From Isoetes taiwanensis (lineage: Eukaryota; Streptophyta; Lycopodiopsida; Isoetales; Isoetaceae): a DNA stretch of 64,000 nt. Positions 45,379 to 56,894 of the stretch are shown here, piece by piece. Both the position numbers and the translations under genes were made by a program. Each line of letters starts with the position of its first letter. Within the stretch, counting starts at the first letter, position 1. Below the pieces are notes generated by a model. It made no database searches and was not told where the DNA came from. It saw only the letters and a list, made by a program, of their open reading frames with translations. The stretch spans positions 14,983,255 through 15,047,254 of the forward strand of contig JAJEKV010000011.1 in the NCBI GenBank assembly GCA_021234155.1, written 5' to 3'.

Positions 45379-46151
45379 ATTACTTTTGGTGAAGAGAAAT
45401 GTTCGCGGCCGCCGCGATAAATTTCTTGTATTTATAACAGTTTAGAAACATTATGGACTGACGAATCTAGATCTAACTGTACTGAAGAGCTAAGCTTCGA
45501 CAACCATGGTTTGCATGGATTGGTAATGCATGAACTTTGCTTCACTTGTCTAATCACTAATGGAAGCCTCCTGCGCGAACCTAAAGCTGAAAAGCTTGAT
45601 CATTCTGACCCATTTGATACTAAAATTAATAGACCAAGCAGTGAATATTGCCGGCCGTTGAAATCCTGTGTATCTTATTTGCAGAACTGTAGAAGAAACG
45701 GTGAAAAATGACAGAACAAGCAGCAAGAAATACGCAAATACAAAGCAAAGCATAATATGAAGCAAAGCAAGCATAACAAAGGACTTAACAAGAAACTCCA
45801 AGACAGAACTCTCAGCCGGAAAAAAAGAAACACTAAAAGCGACCAAGATTAGGAACCAGGGTGAGAAACCAGAAAAGAAACACCAAATCGGAACTCCAAC
45901 TAGCTTCGAGCCCTTGGATATGGTCTGTCCGGCGGTATGCAGAGCACCACAGCCCCAAAATACAAAGAAAAGGCCGAAAAAACGCTAGAACCTGCCTCTG
46001 CAAGAAGAGATGGCATGAGCTCACATGAAGAAGAGGTCGCAGAAAAAAGGTCTCGTCCCAGAAGAAGAGACAGCGGCCGATCGTGGAGTCCAGGCGCCAT
46101 AGCCAACCCAAAACAGGGGCCACGTGAAACTGGGGAAAAATTCCCCAGCAA

Positions 46152-46470
46152 TGATATTGTTAGGGTAAGAGGCCCCTCACATGTAAATTTTTAGGTATTC
46201 ACATGTAGTTCATCTGAGACGGCGGGTTTGATGTCTGAGCCATTCGTTGCGGGTTTGATGTCTGAGCCATTCGTTCCTGAACTGCTGGAGCAGTTTACAC
46301 CTAAGCGTCTCGAACGGCTTGACGTCCGGCAAGTTTTTGCCGGTGACATGTGAGGCATCCCTAAGCGAATTGGTCCAACATTCCCCATTAGTTGCTCCGG
46401 GCTAACGCCGGTCGCAGCTAAACCGGGAATGTTGTCCTAATTAACTTACCCTATAACAATATCATAATCG
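46152..46470. mobile_element. MITE-like element with ATGATATTGTTA ends
   Basis: Left ATGATATTGTTAGGGTAAG and right (reversed) ATGATATTGTTATAGGGTAAG are terminal inverted repeats. Inside is a 29-bp direct duplication (GCGGGTTTGATGTCTGAGCC with ATTCGTT, twice at 46,222-46,281) and the hairpin CCGGCAAGTTTTTGCCGG. No coding is seen. Confidence 0.6.
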
Positions 46471-46627
46471 GGTCACATTCTATTCCGGTGGTGCATTCTG
46501 ATGCGCCCACATCGACTCAGCCAAGAACACGGAATTGCATTTGGGTTCTTCGATTCTGCATCACCGGTTGCGTAGGTTAGAGATCAAACAAAATCACCGA
46601 GTCATTCAGCTCCCGGATTATGATATT

Positions 46628-46748
46628 GTAGGGGTAACCGATCTGGCCCCCCTTTCTGTTCTTGGCAGGTAATTTCGCTCCCGGCTGCCGCCAGTCGCGA
46701 AATCGCCCTGCCAAGAACAGAAAGGGGTCCCAAATCTCCCTATACATC
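46628..46748. mobile_element. Fold-back element with 21-bp perfect stem
   Basis: CCCCTTTCTGTTCTTGGCAG(G) is followed about 40 bp later by its exact reverse complement. Imperfect pairing extends outward to GTAGGGG and CCCTATA, and inward to ATTTCGC/GCGAAAT. The left end begins TATGATATTGTAGGGG, like the ends of the neighbouring 46,152-46,470 element. It is read as a small palindromic MITE. Confidence 0.75.
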
Positions 46749-47086
46749 CATGGAAGTCAATATGTCATAGCAGACTCGTAGCCCTCTCTGCTTTGAAAAT
46801 ATAACACGTCCAAATTTCATGAACGTAATGACAAATCTACTTTCAAGATTATCCCAAAGTAAATTAGGCGCTATTGACTTAACAATAAAGAACGTGGAAT
46901 GGAAAACTAAGCCTTTAAGCATTCTTGCAGCCTATAAATTATAGACACGTTACAGACTAATATGCTCACAAAAAAAATGTTCCACCAAGAACTGGGTTTG
47001 AGAAACCTCCTAAAACTAGGTTCATGTTGATGGCATGACCCCATATACCTATAAATGCCTAGGAGAGTTGCCAACCATCAACTCTA

Positions 47087-48044
47087 ATGGCTAGGATTAT
47101 TCGACTTCTCGTCATAATCTCATGCATTTCTCTAATTGGATGTTCCGTTGGGAACAATGAAGTTCATACTCGAAAAGCTGGGGGCAAAAGCACAAATATT
47201 GAGAACGCGTTTTGGTGGTGGCATAAAGGGTAGCAACCCTTCTCTTCTTATTTCTCCTTTTTGAAGTCTGAACTTGACTAATTTGGTTCCTTTTTATATG
47301 CAGTGCTCCTCCTTCTCCAGTATATCCACCACGTCCTTTACCTGTAGTCACTCCCCCAATCACATCACCCCTGCCACCCAATCCCATTCCTCCTATGGCA
47401 AACACCCCCCCTCCATCTTTACCTCCACCTAAATACGACAATTCAACAAAGGAGGATTGGTTAAAACATTGGTGGTGGTGGCATAAATGGTAGCAAACCA
47501 ACCTTCTTTTTATTTCTCCTTTTTGAAAGTTTGTACTTCACTAATTTGGTTTCTTTTTATATGCAGTCCTCCTCCTCCAACATGTCCACCTCCTCCACCT
47601 CCTCCAACATGTCCACCTCCTCCAGTATGTCCAATTCCTCCACCATGTCCAACTCCTCCATCTCCAACCCCAACACCCAAGCCAATTCCTCCTAAACCAA
47701 ACACTGTGCCTTCACCTTCATCTCCACCTAAGGGTGACAATTCAATCCCGGACACCAACAATTCACTTCCACCTAATTATGACAATTCAATCCCGGATAC
47801 CAACAGTTCATCTCCACCTAATTATGACAGTTTAGTCTCAGACACCAACAATTCATCTCCACCTAATTATGACAGTTCAATCTCGGAGACCAACAATTCA
47901 CCTCCCCCTAATTATGACAATTCAATCTCTGGGACCAACAATTCGCCTCCACCTAATTATGACAGTTCAATCTTAGTGACCAACAATTCAACCTCGGACA
48001 CCAAGCCATTACCACCATCACCATATCAAGATACATCAAGCTAA
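47087..48044 (+). CDS. Secreted proline-rich (extensin-like) protein, 3 exons
   Basis: Exons 47,087-47,229, 47,304-47,489 and 47,567-48,044 (GT-AG, in phase) give 268 residues. The N-terminus, MARIIRLLVIISCISLIGCS, is a signal peptide. Exon 2 encodes a Pro-rich linker (PPITSPLPPNPIPPMANTPP). Exon 3 starts with CPPPPTCPPPPPPPTCPPP, with Cys spaced through the Pro run, then five or so NNS(P)PPNYDNSISDT-type repeats. It is likely a cell-wall or apoplastic structural protein; the exact role is unknown. Exons 1 and 2 both end in a Trp-rich (W)WWWHK and the same GGTAGCAACC-type donor, and both introns end CTAATTTGGTTCCTTTTTAT, ATGCAG, so exon 2 with its intron looks like a duplication. TATAAAT at about 47,050 is a possible TATA box but lies close to the ATG; TTG or a further upstream start was not seen. 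Confidence 0.75.
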
Positions 48045-48049
48045 TACTA

Positions 48050-51000
48050 CGGGAGATATGTGAACCTTATCCAACTATAGAAGACAAAATTGACACGGTA
48101 GCCATTCTAAACTATTAAGGTAGTTTTAAGATAGAAATGCAGAACACGTGTACTACTATATCACATATTGTTTAATAGTTTGATTAGAAATCAAGTTTCA
48201 ATGAATCTTCTCTATAACAATTTAGTAATGTTCTGTTCAAAAACATATTATATTTTCCAATGGTTGTTAGGTTATTTCATAGATACTAGAAACGTGTGAC
48301 CGACGATGCCGGACATTAGTTGTGGACATGTGGAATTAGTAGATATGAGGGAGCTTGTAGATGGAATAATAAGCTATAAATGTAGTCGTATTTGTAGATG
48401 CAATATACTGCCAAGTGTAAAAGGTTTAATGGATGCATTGTATTAGCCGTATGCACATGGAATGGGCATTAACATAGTGTTGAATAGAATACATAGATGT
48501 AATGAAATGTAGAGAGTTGGGTATTGTTCCCTGCTTGTGGTAGTTTATGGCTTTTGGAAAATCCCGACCAAATGCTCATGAATGAAGACATGTTTATGTT
48601 GGTAGATCACAACCTTTCATGTTGTTTGGCCCCGTGGAAACTGCATCCATTTTAATTGAAATAGCAATTTTGAGTTGCCTAGGATGATTGAAATGCATGA
48701 TATAGAAACATGCTCTCAAATATTTTCTACTCACTATCTCTATCTGCATCAAAGTGTCATCTTTCCTATTTTCACACAATTAGCCGAGTATCAATGCGCA
48801 GCCCATTCCTAGTGGAGATTGTCCAGTGTCATCTTTCCTATTTTCACACAATTAGCCGAGCTAGTGGAGATTGTCCTCTGATTCAAAAGTTAACTAATGC
48901 AACTTAATAAATTGCCATTTGAGCATGTGATGAGAGAGTGTTCCCTATATAGGAGCTGTGGTCAAATGTGGGCAACATTGTTTTATCAAATACACATCAT
49001 AGTGATTAGTGGTAGAATTTAAAATATACATGTAAGTTGTTCGTCGAAAAGAAGCGTGCGTGCGTGTGTGTGTGTGTGTTTTTTAATTTGGAGGATGTTA
49101 TTAGACTAATTGTAGTGCTGTGTTTATTTTATAGAGTTCATTTATGGAGGGGTCAAAGCAAGGAACCGGGGGGGGGGGGGGGAAAGGGGAAGGGGGGAAG
49201 CATTTTCGCGTCAGACAAGCACCCACTACGCATCCAGTGCTAAAAATATTATTTATTTTTGTCTTTTTTTTCTAAAACTCTTTTAAGGCTGAAGTTTTGT
49301 ATTCCAAGGTGTAATATTAATGTGCTTCAAGGAAAAATATCTAAAAGATAACTAGCTGTAGCACAGGCTTGGGAAAAAATAGCAAGTTCATGGATACATT
49401 GGGGAAGTAATATTGTGAACATTTTCTTACTTCGGAAGAAATTTGGAGTGAAATTGATATTTCAAATTCACGATTTAGATTGTCTATATTTTGAGCTATA
49501 CACATATATATATCACGCCTTATAATTTTTGTTGTCGTTCGTTCTCACATTAATCTTAATCATTAACAATTTACACTTGGGAATGACTTATGCATTGTCC
49601 CAATTCGTTAAGTCTGTAGCAAAATAGCAAAGACTTAAACAAGGTTACTAATATGCATGGTATTAGAGGCCCAAATTTTACTAGCCTAGATGTAGAGACG
49701 CATTGCAATATATGTTTGTATGACCCATCTTGCACCTTTGCATATATGATTCAGGTAAACTTGCCTCGGCATTCTCACACTAAGGATTGTCCATCAAGCA
49801 TTTGGAAGACTTTAATGTCATGAAGAACCTATAAGAATAGAATAGAATAGGTTTTTTAAGCTGGCTACGGATTTTTCCTTTCTTCCCAAAATTTGTAGTT
49901 GATTAGGAAAGGGTTCAATTGTAAAATCGTTCCTTTTCAAGAGTACATTGAAAAGGGTACATTGCAATTTAGTTTCAATGCTCAAATTTTTTTTTATTGT
50001 TCCACACATAAATCAACTAGATAATGAGGGTGCAATATTCAAATTAAAGAAGATCCATAGTTAAAAAAAGATAGTTTTGTATGGAGAAATTCAGAATAGT
50101 TACTCTTTGTTCATACTCTTGTTCGAAGACAAATGTCCTTGGACATATTGATCATTAAATGTGTACATTCTTAGATATATACTTATTGAAAGCACCAAGG
50201 AGTCATTTTCTGTCTTTATTCATACTTTTGTTCGGGTAAAAGACCAAATGCCCTTGGACACATTTATCAATACAAAAAATTTCATACACTTATTAAAAGC
50301 ACCAATAAATTTTTTACTTTTTGCAAATGTGGTGGAAGGATTTGGAACTTGCTGAGGTGGACTGCAACGTGGATATGCTAGAATTTGAGAAATTGCTGTA
50401 AGGAGGGTTAGGCAAGCCTGCTAAACATTCAAGTACAAGATCCAAGAGACTATATATATCAACTTATCCATGCACTATTCATTCAAATAGTACCAGAACT
50501 ATAATTATACCATTAATTATCACTATATCTATGTGATTCTTACATAGAAGGCACTAAAAGTATCAGGATGTATTATTTATAGATTTACATGTCTAGTTTG
50601 ATACTTCACAAGGAATTTATTGAAAATCCTACATTTCTGCCATAAGGAAAGCTCATCCTAGGATGCTATTATTTTCAATGCACAAGTTATCGCTATATAT
50701 TCTAAACGAGGTGCACCCTGGACTATCACAATCGTCGGATTCATTGATCCTATGGTATGTTGGAGCCTCTGAGCATCTCTCATTTCGCTTATGGTCATTT
50801 ATGATTGGGGGCGCCTATGCTTTTGAAATATGAAATACGAGTTTACCTAAGGTTTAATGAAATATCGATGTTTTAGAATATGAAATACAGGGGCTTGAAC
50901 CTCTATCAAAATAACTCAATGTTCTAATAAGCCTACTTTAACCAATTTAACCAGTGAGCTAACGTGATTATTTTTTATCTTAAATCTATGTTTTTTTTTT

Positions 51001-51230
51001 TTTTAACAGCTCATTCAATTATTTTTGGGATATACTTTATGGTTTCAGGAATTATATCCATATCAAATCCACCTGAAAGCCCTGTTATTATGCTATATTA
51101 TATACTAGAAAAAGTGCCCAGCATTGCTAGGCTTTTCGTCGGGCGCAAGTTCAAAAACTAATCAGGACAATGAGAGCATCCAAAGCAAGAGAGTTTGGCA
51201 AATGAATTCTTTATTTTAAATTGTGGGTCT
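48050..51230. other. Stretch without a supported gene; small repeats
   Basis: A 37-bp phrase (GTGTCATCTTTCCTATTTTC, ACACAATTAGCCGAG) occurs at about 48,753 and 48,826. A GT run (49,061-49,078) and a poly-G run (49,173-49,186) are present. GAATAGAATAGAATAGG at about 49,834-49,850 with TTTTTTAAGCTGGCTACGG is a probable LINE tail relic on the - strand. Otherwise the stretch is AT-rich and featureless. Confidence 0.4.
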
Positions 51231-51236
51231 ATAATT

Positions 51237-51262
51237 TAGAATAGAATAGAATAGAATAGAAT
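51237..51262 (-). repeat. (ATAGA)n tail of the split LINE
   Basis: Five TATTC units (- strand) directly follow GGGGCCTCGCGGCACAAGGG, ACATTAATG, the LINE 3' UTR. They mark the 3' end of the LINE that continues to about 60,050. Confidence 0.85.
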
Positions 51263-51503
51263 ACATTAATGTCCCTTGTGCCGCGAGGCCCCTGGACTTG
51301 TGTAGCATGGGCGAGCTCCCTAAAAGGGCGCTACTAGCGCATCACGCTGTAATGATGTAGCCTTTTCTGAAGGCTGACTTTTTTCTTTTATTACCAGCAT
51401 CCCGCTTTACCTCGGTTTCGTGGCCGTGCAGTGATGCGTCGTTATCAATCAGCTTTTAACTGAACAATTTGTATGGGGCTTTTATGACCCGTTTTTGTAT
51501 GGA

Positions 51504-54500
51504 TCATATTACGAGCCCTCTTTCACTGTGTACTTCTCTGTGTGTGGTCATCATTTTCTGGATCGCATCTGCCAAGTCTCGAAGTGATTCTGTTATTGTC
51601 ATCAGAATGTAGACCGGTTCCCCCCATCTTATATTTCTGTATTTGTCTCTGATGTCTCCGTAGATCGGGCAATCGTTGACCATGTGATTCTCATCCTCTA
51701 CTCTTCCATCATCACAGATTCTGCATATCCTGTCCTCCTTGTCTATCCCTCTCCACCTGTCTTTTTCGATTCTTAGGTCATGACTTTCCATCCTGAATCT
51801 AGCCAGAATGTCTCTTCTGTTTTTCCCCAGGATGTTATCCCGATACATCTGGTGTCCTATTTGCTGACCTGGGTTGAAAACTTGCATGAGCCAAGCTGTC
51901 TTGGGTCCTGTGTGTTTTTGCAGCCACGCTCTTGTGGCTCGGTCTGCCCACTCCTCATCCCACTGCCTTCCTTTATTAGGTCGCTCAGGTTTAATCCCAT
52001 CTCTCTGGTCCAGTTTGCCACATCTTTAAACCATCCACTGCCTATGAGGATGTGTGATTTTGCTGATTCGCTAATTGCAATACTAGACAATTTCCCTTGA
52101 ATGTCTCCTGCATTGTCCCTGATCAAGTACCTTATGGTTCTCTCCCATGCTCTCACCTCCATTGGTTTTTGCCCTGTTTCGAGGATCATGATTGTTAGTG
52201 GCGTATTTGTCCTTACTTTAAATTCCTGTCTGTCCTACTTTTCCCATTTTTCTGTCTGTTAGGCCTGGCCCCCAGGCTTCTGCCCCATATAGCTGAGTGG
52301 TGGCTACCACTGCGCTGTATAAGTAGCATTTGATGTCCCAGTCTATTATTCTGCTTCTGTTGCAGAAATTCTTCATGTTGAAGTAACTCCCTGTAGCTGA
52401 TTGAAACCTAGCGTCTGCTCCTTTGGCCCATTTCCCTGTACCATGTGCATCGTACCCTAGATATCTGTATTCCATTGCTTCCTCTATATCTTTTTCCTTA
52501 TATCTGAAGGGTCTATGCCTGTTCTTATGACCAAAGATGACTATCTTAGTTTTTGCTAGATTTACAGTCAGCCCTGTTTCTTCACAGAATTGCTCTAGAA
52601 TTTTTAGCAGTCTGTGCATCCCTTTGTTCTTTGTGGCCATCATACTTAGATCATCAGCATATAGCATAATTGGTACCTTTGTGTCTTCTAGCGTGGGGGC
52701 GTATTCGTCCCCTTGCTGTTCTGGTATATATCCCTGCAAAGCATCTATGTATATTCCAAACAGAGTTGGGGATAACGGGCAGCCCTGTTTTACGCCTGTG
52801 TCACAGATTATTGGCTGTCCTTCCTGTTCCATCTTAGCATATACCTTATGATATAATCTTGCAATCGACCCTACCATATTTATCGGGGCTTGCATGTCCA
52901 TCAATCTTTGTAATAGCTTCTCCCTTGGGACCGTGTCGAAGGCTTTCCTGAAGTCTACAAAGCAACAGATGATCTTCCTCCCCTGTGCTTTGTTCTATTC
53001 TAATCGGAGAGTCACTAGGTGATCGGTGGTTGAGTGTTCCGGCCTGAATCCTGCTTGTCCTTGTGCTCTCATGTTTCCTTCTTCTGCCCATTTCTTTAAT
53101 TTGTTATCCAGTACTTTTCCAAACCATTTTGCGAAAATGGAGCTCACCATTATCGTCCTATAATTCCCTGGATCCTGCCTGCTTCCTGCCTTGTGTAGAG
53201 GTATGACTCTATTGTATGTCCATCTGTCTGGAAGCCCTGTGTGTATGATGCCATTGAAAATGTCTGTGACCTGTCTGCTAATTTCTGGCTCGACACATTT
53301 CAGCAATTCCACAGTCAGGCCATATAGATCCGGAGCTTTATGGTTGGCCATCTTGTTTGGTGCTATCATTACCTCCAGCATATTGAAGCATGGTTTGTCT
53401 GAATCCTGTAACATTGGTATTGGTACTGGAGGAGCCCCTGTCTTATACAATTTATCCAGGTAATTCTCCCATCATGTTGTTCCAATACCGTCTTGTTCAT
53501 TCCTTGTTCTCACATTATTGTCCCCCCTCTTCTGTTTGAGTCCCCTCCAAAATCTTCTTGGCTGTTTCTTCAGCAATTTTCCCATATACCATTGGTGTTG
53601 TAGCAGATTATTGTACCGTTTCTTCTTTAGTAATCTTATGTATGCTGCTTTTTCTTTCAGGTATGTCTCCTTTCCCCTCTGTCCTTTTGTTTTCTTTTTT
53701 TGCTCCCTACACTCGTCATCATACCATACTGATGCTCTGAATGCCCTGTTCTTCCCGATCTTGTTCCTTTTGCCAAACACCTCTGTTGCTGCTCTTACCA
53801 TGATGTCATTGAGGGTATTTCCATTGTCATTTGCGTTGTGTTTCCCCCATTCCCATTTTCCCATTTCCTCCCTGACCCTTTGTGCGAATGTATCTGTGTA
53901 TTTCTCTTGGAATCGGATCCTTATTCTGTCTTTCTTTTCCTCGTTTCTCACTGTACTATTAGTCTGTGTCGTCTCATCCGTACTGAGTGTTATCTTGATC
54001 GGTCTGTGGCTTTCCCTTTTCCCAGTTGGCCATTCCTGCATCTTTAGATCTTCTATTCTTTCTACTGCTTGTTCATTCAAGATTACATAATCCACTATGC
54101 TCTTACCATGGGCATTCTGACTCGTAAAGTCCCCCGATCCCTTCCATTTCTTTACTCCATTAGCTATAATCATCCCTGTTGTTGTACAGACTTCCAACAG
54201 TAGTTCGCCCCTGGCGTTGACCTCTGCCTTATCCTCTGTATCTCTCTGCCATTCTTGTGTTCTTGCCTTGTACGTTATCTGCCCATCCTTTTCATCCGTG
54301 TTTGTGCTTTGTGCCTGTTCTTGCCTAGTTCTGGCATTTAAGTCCCCTACTAGTATCATTGGTCCCTGTTCTTTCCACTTCATCATATTTTCCCCTAGGT
54401 CCAGCAATTCTAGCTTTGTCACTGTTTGGTGGATAATATGTAATTATCAGGAATACATCTTGTTTGTTTTTCAATTGGACATTCAACACCATATGTCTTT

Positions 54501-54544
54501 TATTGATATCTGAATGTAACATACATGCGCTGTTAACTATACTA
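51504..54544 (-). pseudogene. LINE ORF2: endonuclease C-part, RT, zinc knuckle
   Basis: Frames follow one another with shifts near 54,420, 53,460, 53,000-52,900, 52,220 and 51,870. Endonuclease text includes MILVGDLNARTRQEQAQS, SIVDYVILNEQAVER and ESHRPIKITLSTDE. The RT includes NHKAPDLYGLTVELLKC, PDRWTYNRVIPLHKAGSRQD, NYRTIMVSSIFAKWFGKVL, QGQAGFRPEHSTTDHLVTL, GVKQGCPLSPTLFGIYIDAL and motif C IMLYADDLSMMATKN. The end has RFRMESHDLRIEKDRWRG and the knuckle DRICRICDDGRVEDENHM, NDCPIYGDIRDKYRN. All expected domains are present; only the shifts disable it. Reverse transcription of its own mRNA at the nicked target would have been its role. Confidence 0.9.
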
Positions 54545-54652
54545 TTTTTGGGTTGCCCCTAGGGGGGCAAACCCTCGTTTATGTGGGTATGTGGGCATAT
54601 CCAGGTATATGCCAGCATATGCCTAGCATATACTGGTGACTGCTAAAAACTG
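54545..54652 (+). repeat. 5' end module of the Helitron-like family
   Basis: TTTTTGGGTTGCCCCTAGGG, GGCAAACCCTCG, ATGTGGGTATGTGGGCATAT, CAGGTATATGCCAGCATATG and GACTGCTAAAAA. It matches the modules at 13,287-13,393 and 27,598-27,691 in inverted orientation and 58,587-58,665 in the same orientation. Confidence 0.85.
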
Positions 54653-55649
54653 GCTGGTGCCTGTAAGTGCTCGGTCATCCAGCCCATTATCCTCTGGTTT
54701 TTGCCCGTTCATCGCCATAGCCACTCTTTGGAGTTTCTTTCCGGTAGTATGAAGCAACGACAGCAATTTTCAAGTGCAGATCGGCCATTCCTAGGCTCTT
54801 ACCAACAGTTAGAGTATAGCTGCGCTATGGATTGAGCATGGCGTGCCAAATTCAATATCTGTTTAGGGATTGCCCGCTTGCTTGAAGCTTGTCTGTACGT
54901 TCTATGCTCATTTTAACTCAGGTTTTATAGCAAAGGTGCATTACTGACTTTTTGTTGTTGTTACAAAGGTGTGTTTTTGCATGCAGTTCCTTCAGCATTA
55001 GGCATAAAAAGCTATAGTTACATCTAGATTTAGTTCAGAATGGCATATTGTAGCAAACATTGGAATTCAGGGTTGAACTTCATGCACGAAAAGGCTATGT
55101 TGCTTATGATAATAATTCTAATGCAGGTTATTGTCACAGAGCAAGCCAGCTCAGGTTTGGACAATCATTCATCCTCTTATTCTGTCTTTTCAGCTGAAAT
55201 CCTAGTATAGCAATTCAAAAGGTCTGTTCTTTTCATCAGGTTTATCATATGATTCAACATTCTATATACGGGTAAGAATTTAACATGTTAAAATAACACA
55301 TGCTTCTAAATAATGGATAGGTATAGTGTTTGCCAGGTCCTGTAGAAGCGCTGTATAATGGAGGAATTATTTCAAACCCTGGATTTTAGCATGGTCTTGA
55401 AGGATGGAGCCAGCACAATGACTGTGACATACAGCTGGGATCTGTATATAACCTAGGCCAATATTGTGGCTGTTAACTAGAGGTCTTCTCATACAGAATT
55501 AAATAATGATGGTTTTTTTAGGATTTGAATTAAGTTCATTGAACAGACAAGCTAGCCACTTGCTTGTTTCACATGTCTCTCATCTATTCAACGTTAAGAG
55601 GAATAATTGCCTTGATTGCACACTGATAATTTGGCTGGTGCATTTCCAG

Positions 55650-56891
55650 GTAACAAAAGTGAGTGTGCTGATATCTGAGAAGCCTTGGAGAGGAATTAAT
55701 GTCAACGGCTCGCCACATGATCATGGTTTGTATCTGGTCCTGTTTGCTATTTCTCAATAGCAGGCGCAGTTCTGTTGTTGAATATTGTTTCCTGCCAGGA
55801 TTCAAGCTAGGGCAAGAGAAGCATACAGCCGAAGTAATCATTAGCCGGGGTGGACATGAGAAGATCACGTCAGGCATAAAGGGACTGAGTCTATTAAAGA
55901 CAACAAAGGTACTTGATGAGATAAAGAACATTTGATCATACGTGTCTCAAATATCACTCACATTTAGACGAATAAAACCTAATACTTTCTGCTGTCAAAT
56001 GCACCGTGGATGTTTTTTGGGGGTTTGGGGAGAGGGGGAGGACCTTTTATGTTCATTAGACTTCAAAGTTTAACATTCTGTTCTATTATCACATGCATTT
56101 AGACGGATATCTTGGTTGCAAAGACACCAACATGAACGATAAAGCTTTCAACAAGCTTGTTCTAAGATGGTGTTGTGTTTAGTCAGGATTTGTGGCGTTT
56201 GTTCGGGATATAAGTATACATTGCTTCCTGAAGTTGACGAACGCATGCTGGCATTCGAAATTAATGCATATACATGCGCCTCTTTAATGAGGAGGATCTT
56301 TTGAGTTCATCATGCATCTTCATGTAGAGGATAGTACTTTAGGCGTAGAGGAATGCATGTGCTTTAAATGGGTAATTAGCATTTTTATCCATAGTCTACG
56401 TCATATCTGCAGCTTTTCTACAAAGCCATGTTCATACAACAAGTATCATGATGACGTGGTTGGTGCACTTATAAATACCTTCTTTGGGCATCCATCTACT
56501 GGAGTCTACAGTCCATCTGTGCAGAATACACTTTATCTAATGGCTGCAGAAGTTCTTAAGAGGTGAGCAAGTTTTGGGGACTTGTTTTACGTTAAGATAT
56601 TATGATTGTTAATCATTTTAATAAAAATCTGTATTGTCTAGATTTCTGAAGATAAATTCTGTCAAACTCAATATGCCCAACCTTCATTTTGTACCAGTTA
56701 ATATGCCCTCTGTCGGTGCAGAGGTAAGTTGTGGTAAAATAAGTGTGAAGCTTGATTTGTTATTGTTACATGCCTATTAAAGTTTTCTTTTGTGATTGCA
56801 GTTTAATCATGATATATATTTGCCAATGGATGAAACCCATGGCACAATTGAAGCATGTTTAACAAGAAAAGGCATTTCGTCAAAGTTGTAG
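55650..56891 (+). pseudogene. UOX: Uricase (urate oxidase) C-terminal two thirds, captured and decayed
   Basis: Urate oxidase turns urate into 5-hydroxyisourate in peroxisomes. Exons: 55,650-55,725 (VTKVSVLISEKPWRGINVNG); 55,799-55,908 (FKLGQEKHTAEVIISRGGHE, GIKGLSLLKTTK); 56,183 to about 56,270 (SGFVAFVRD, then KYTLLPEVDERMLAFEINAY); about 56,390-56,562 (INTFFGHPSTGVYSPSVQNT, LYLMAAEVLK); 56,642-56,723 (LNMPNLHFVPVNMPSVG); 56,802-56,891 (IYLPMDETHGTIEACLTR). It ends in SKL, a canonical peroxisomal PTS1. GT-AG sites fit. Family positions such as the Phe/Arg urate-pocket region (FVRDKYT) and the Gln in SVQNT are kept. Lesions: a 2-bp insertion in GATATAAG at 56,208-56,213 shifts the frame; the N-terminal 100 or so residues with the catalytic Thr (TDTMKN region) are missing; the exon before INTFF is degraded. 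It is therefore a fragment inside Helitron-like copy 3. Confidence 0.88.
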
Positions 56892-56894
56892 CAG

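Noticed and set aside
45400-45415. GCGGCCGC as a cloning linker or vector trace
   Set aside because: The flanking sequence shows no vector or adaptor text; a single 8-mer is not enough.
53518-54090. 190-codon + strand open frame
   Set aside because: It is the antisense shadow of LINE ORF2 on the - strand.
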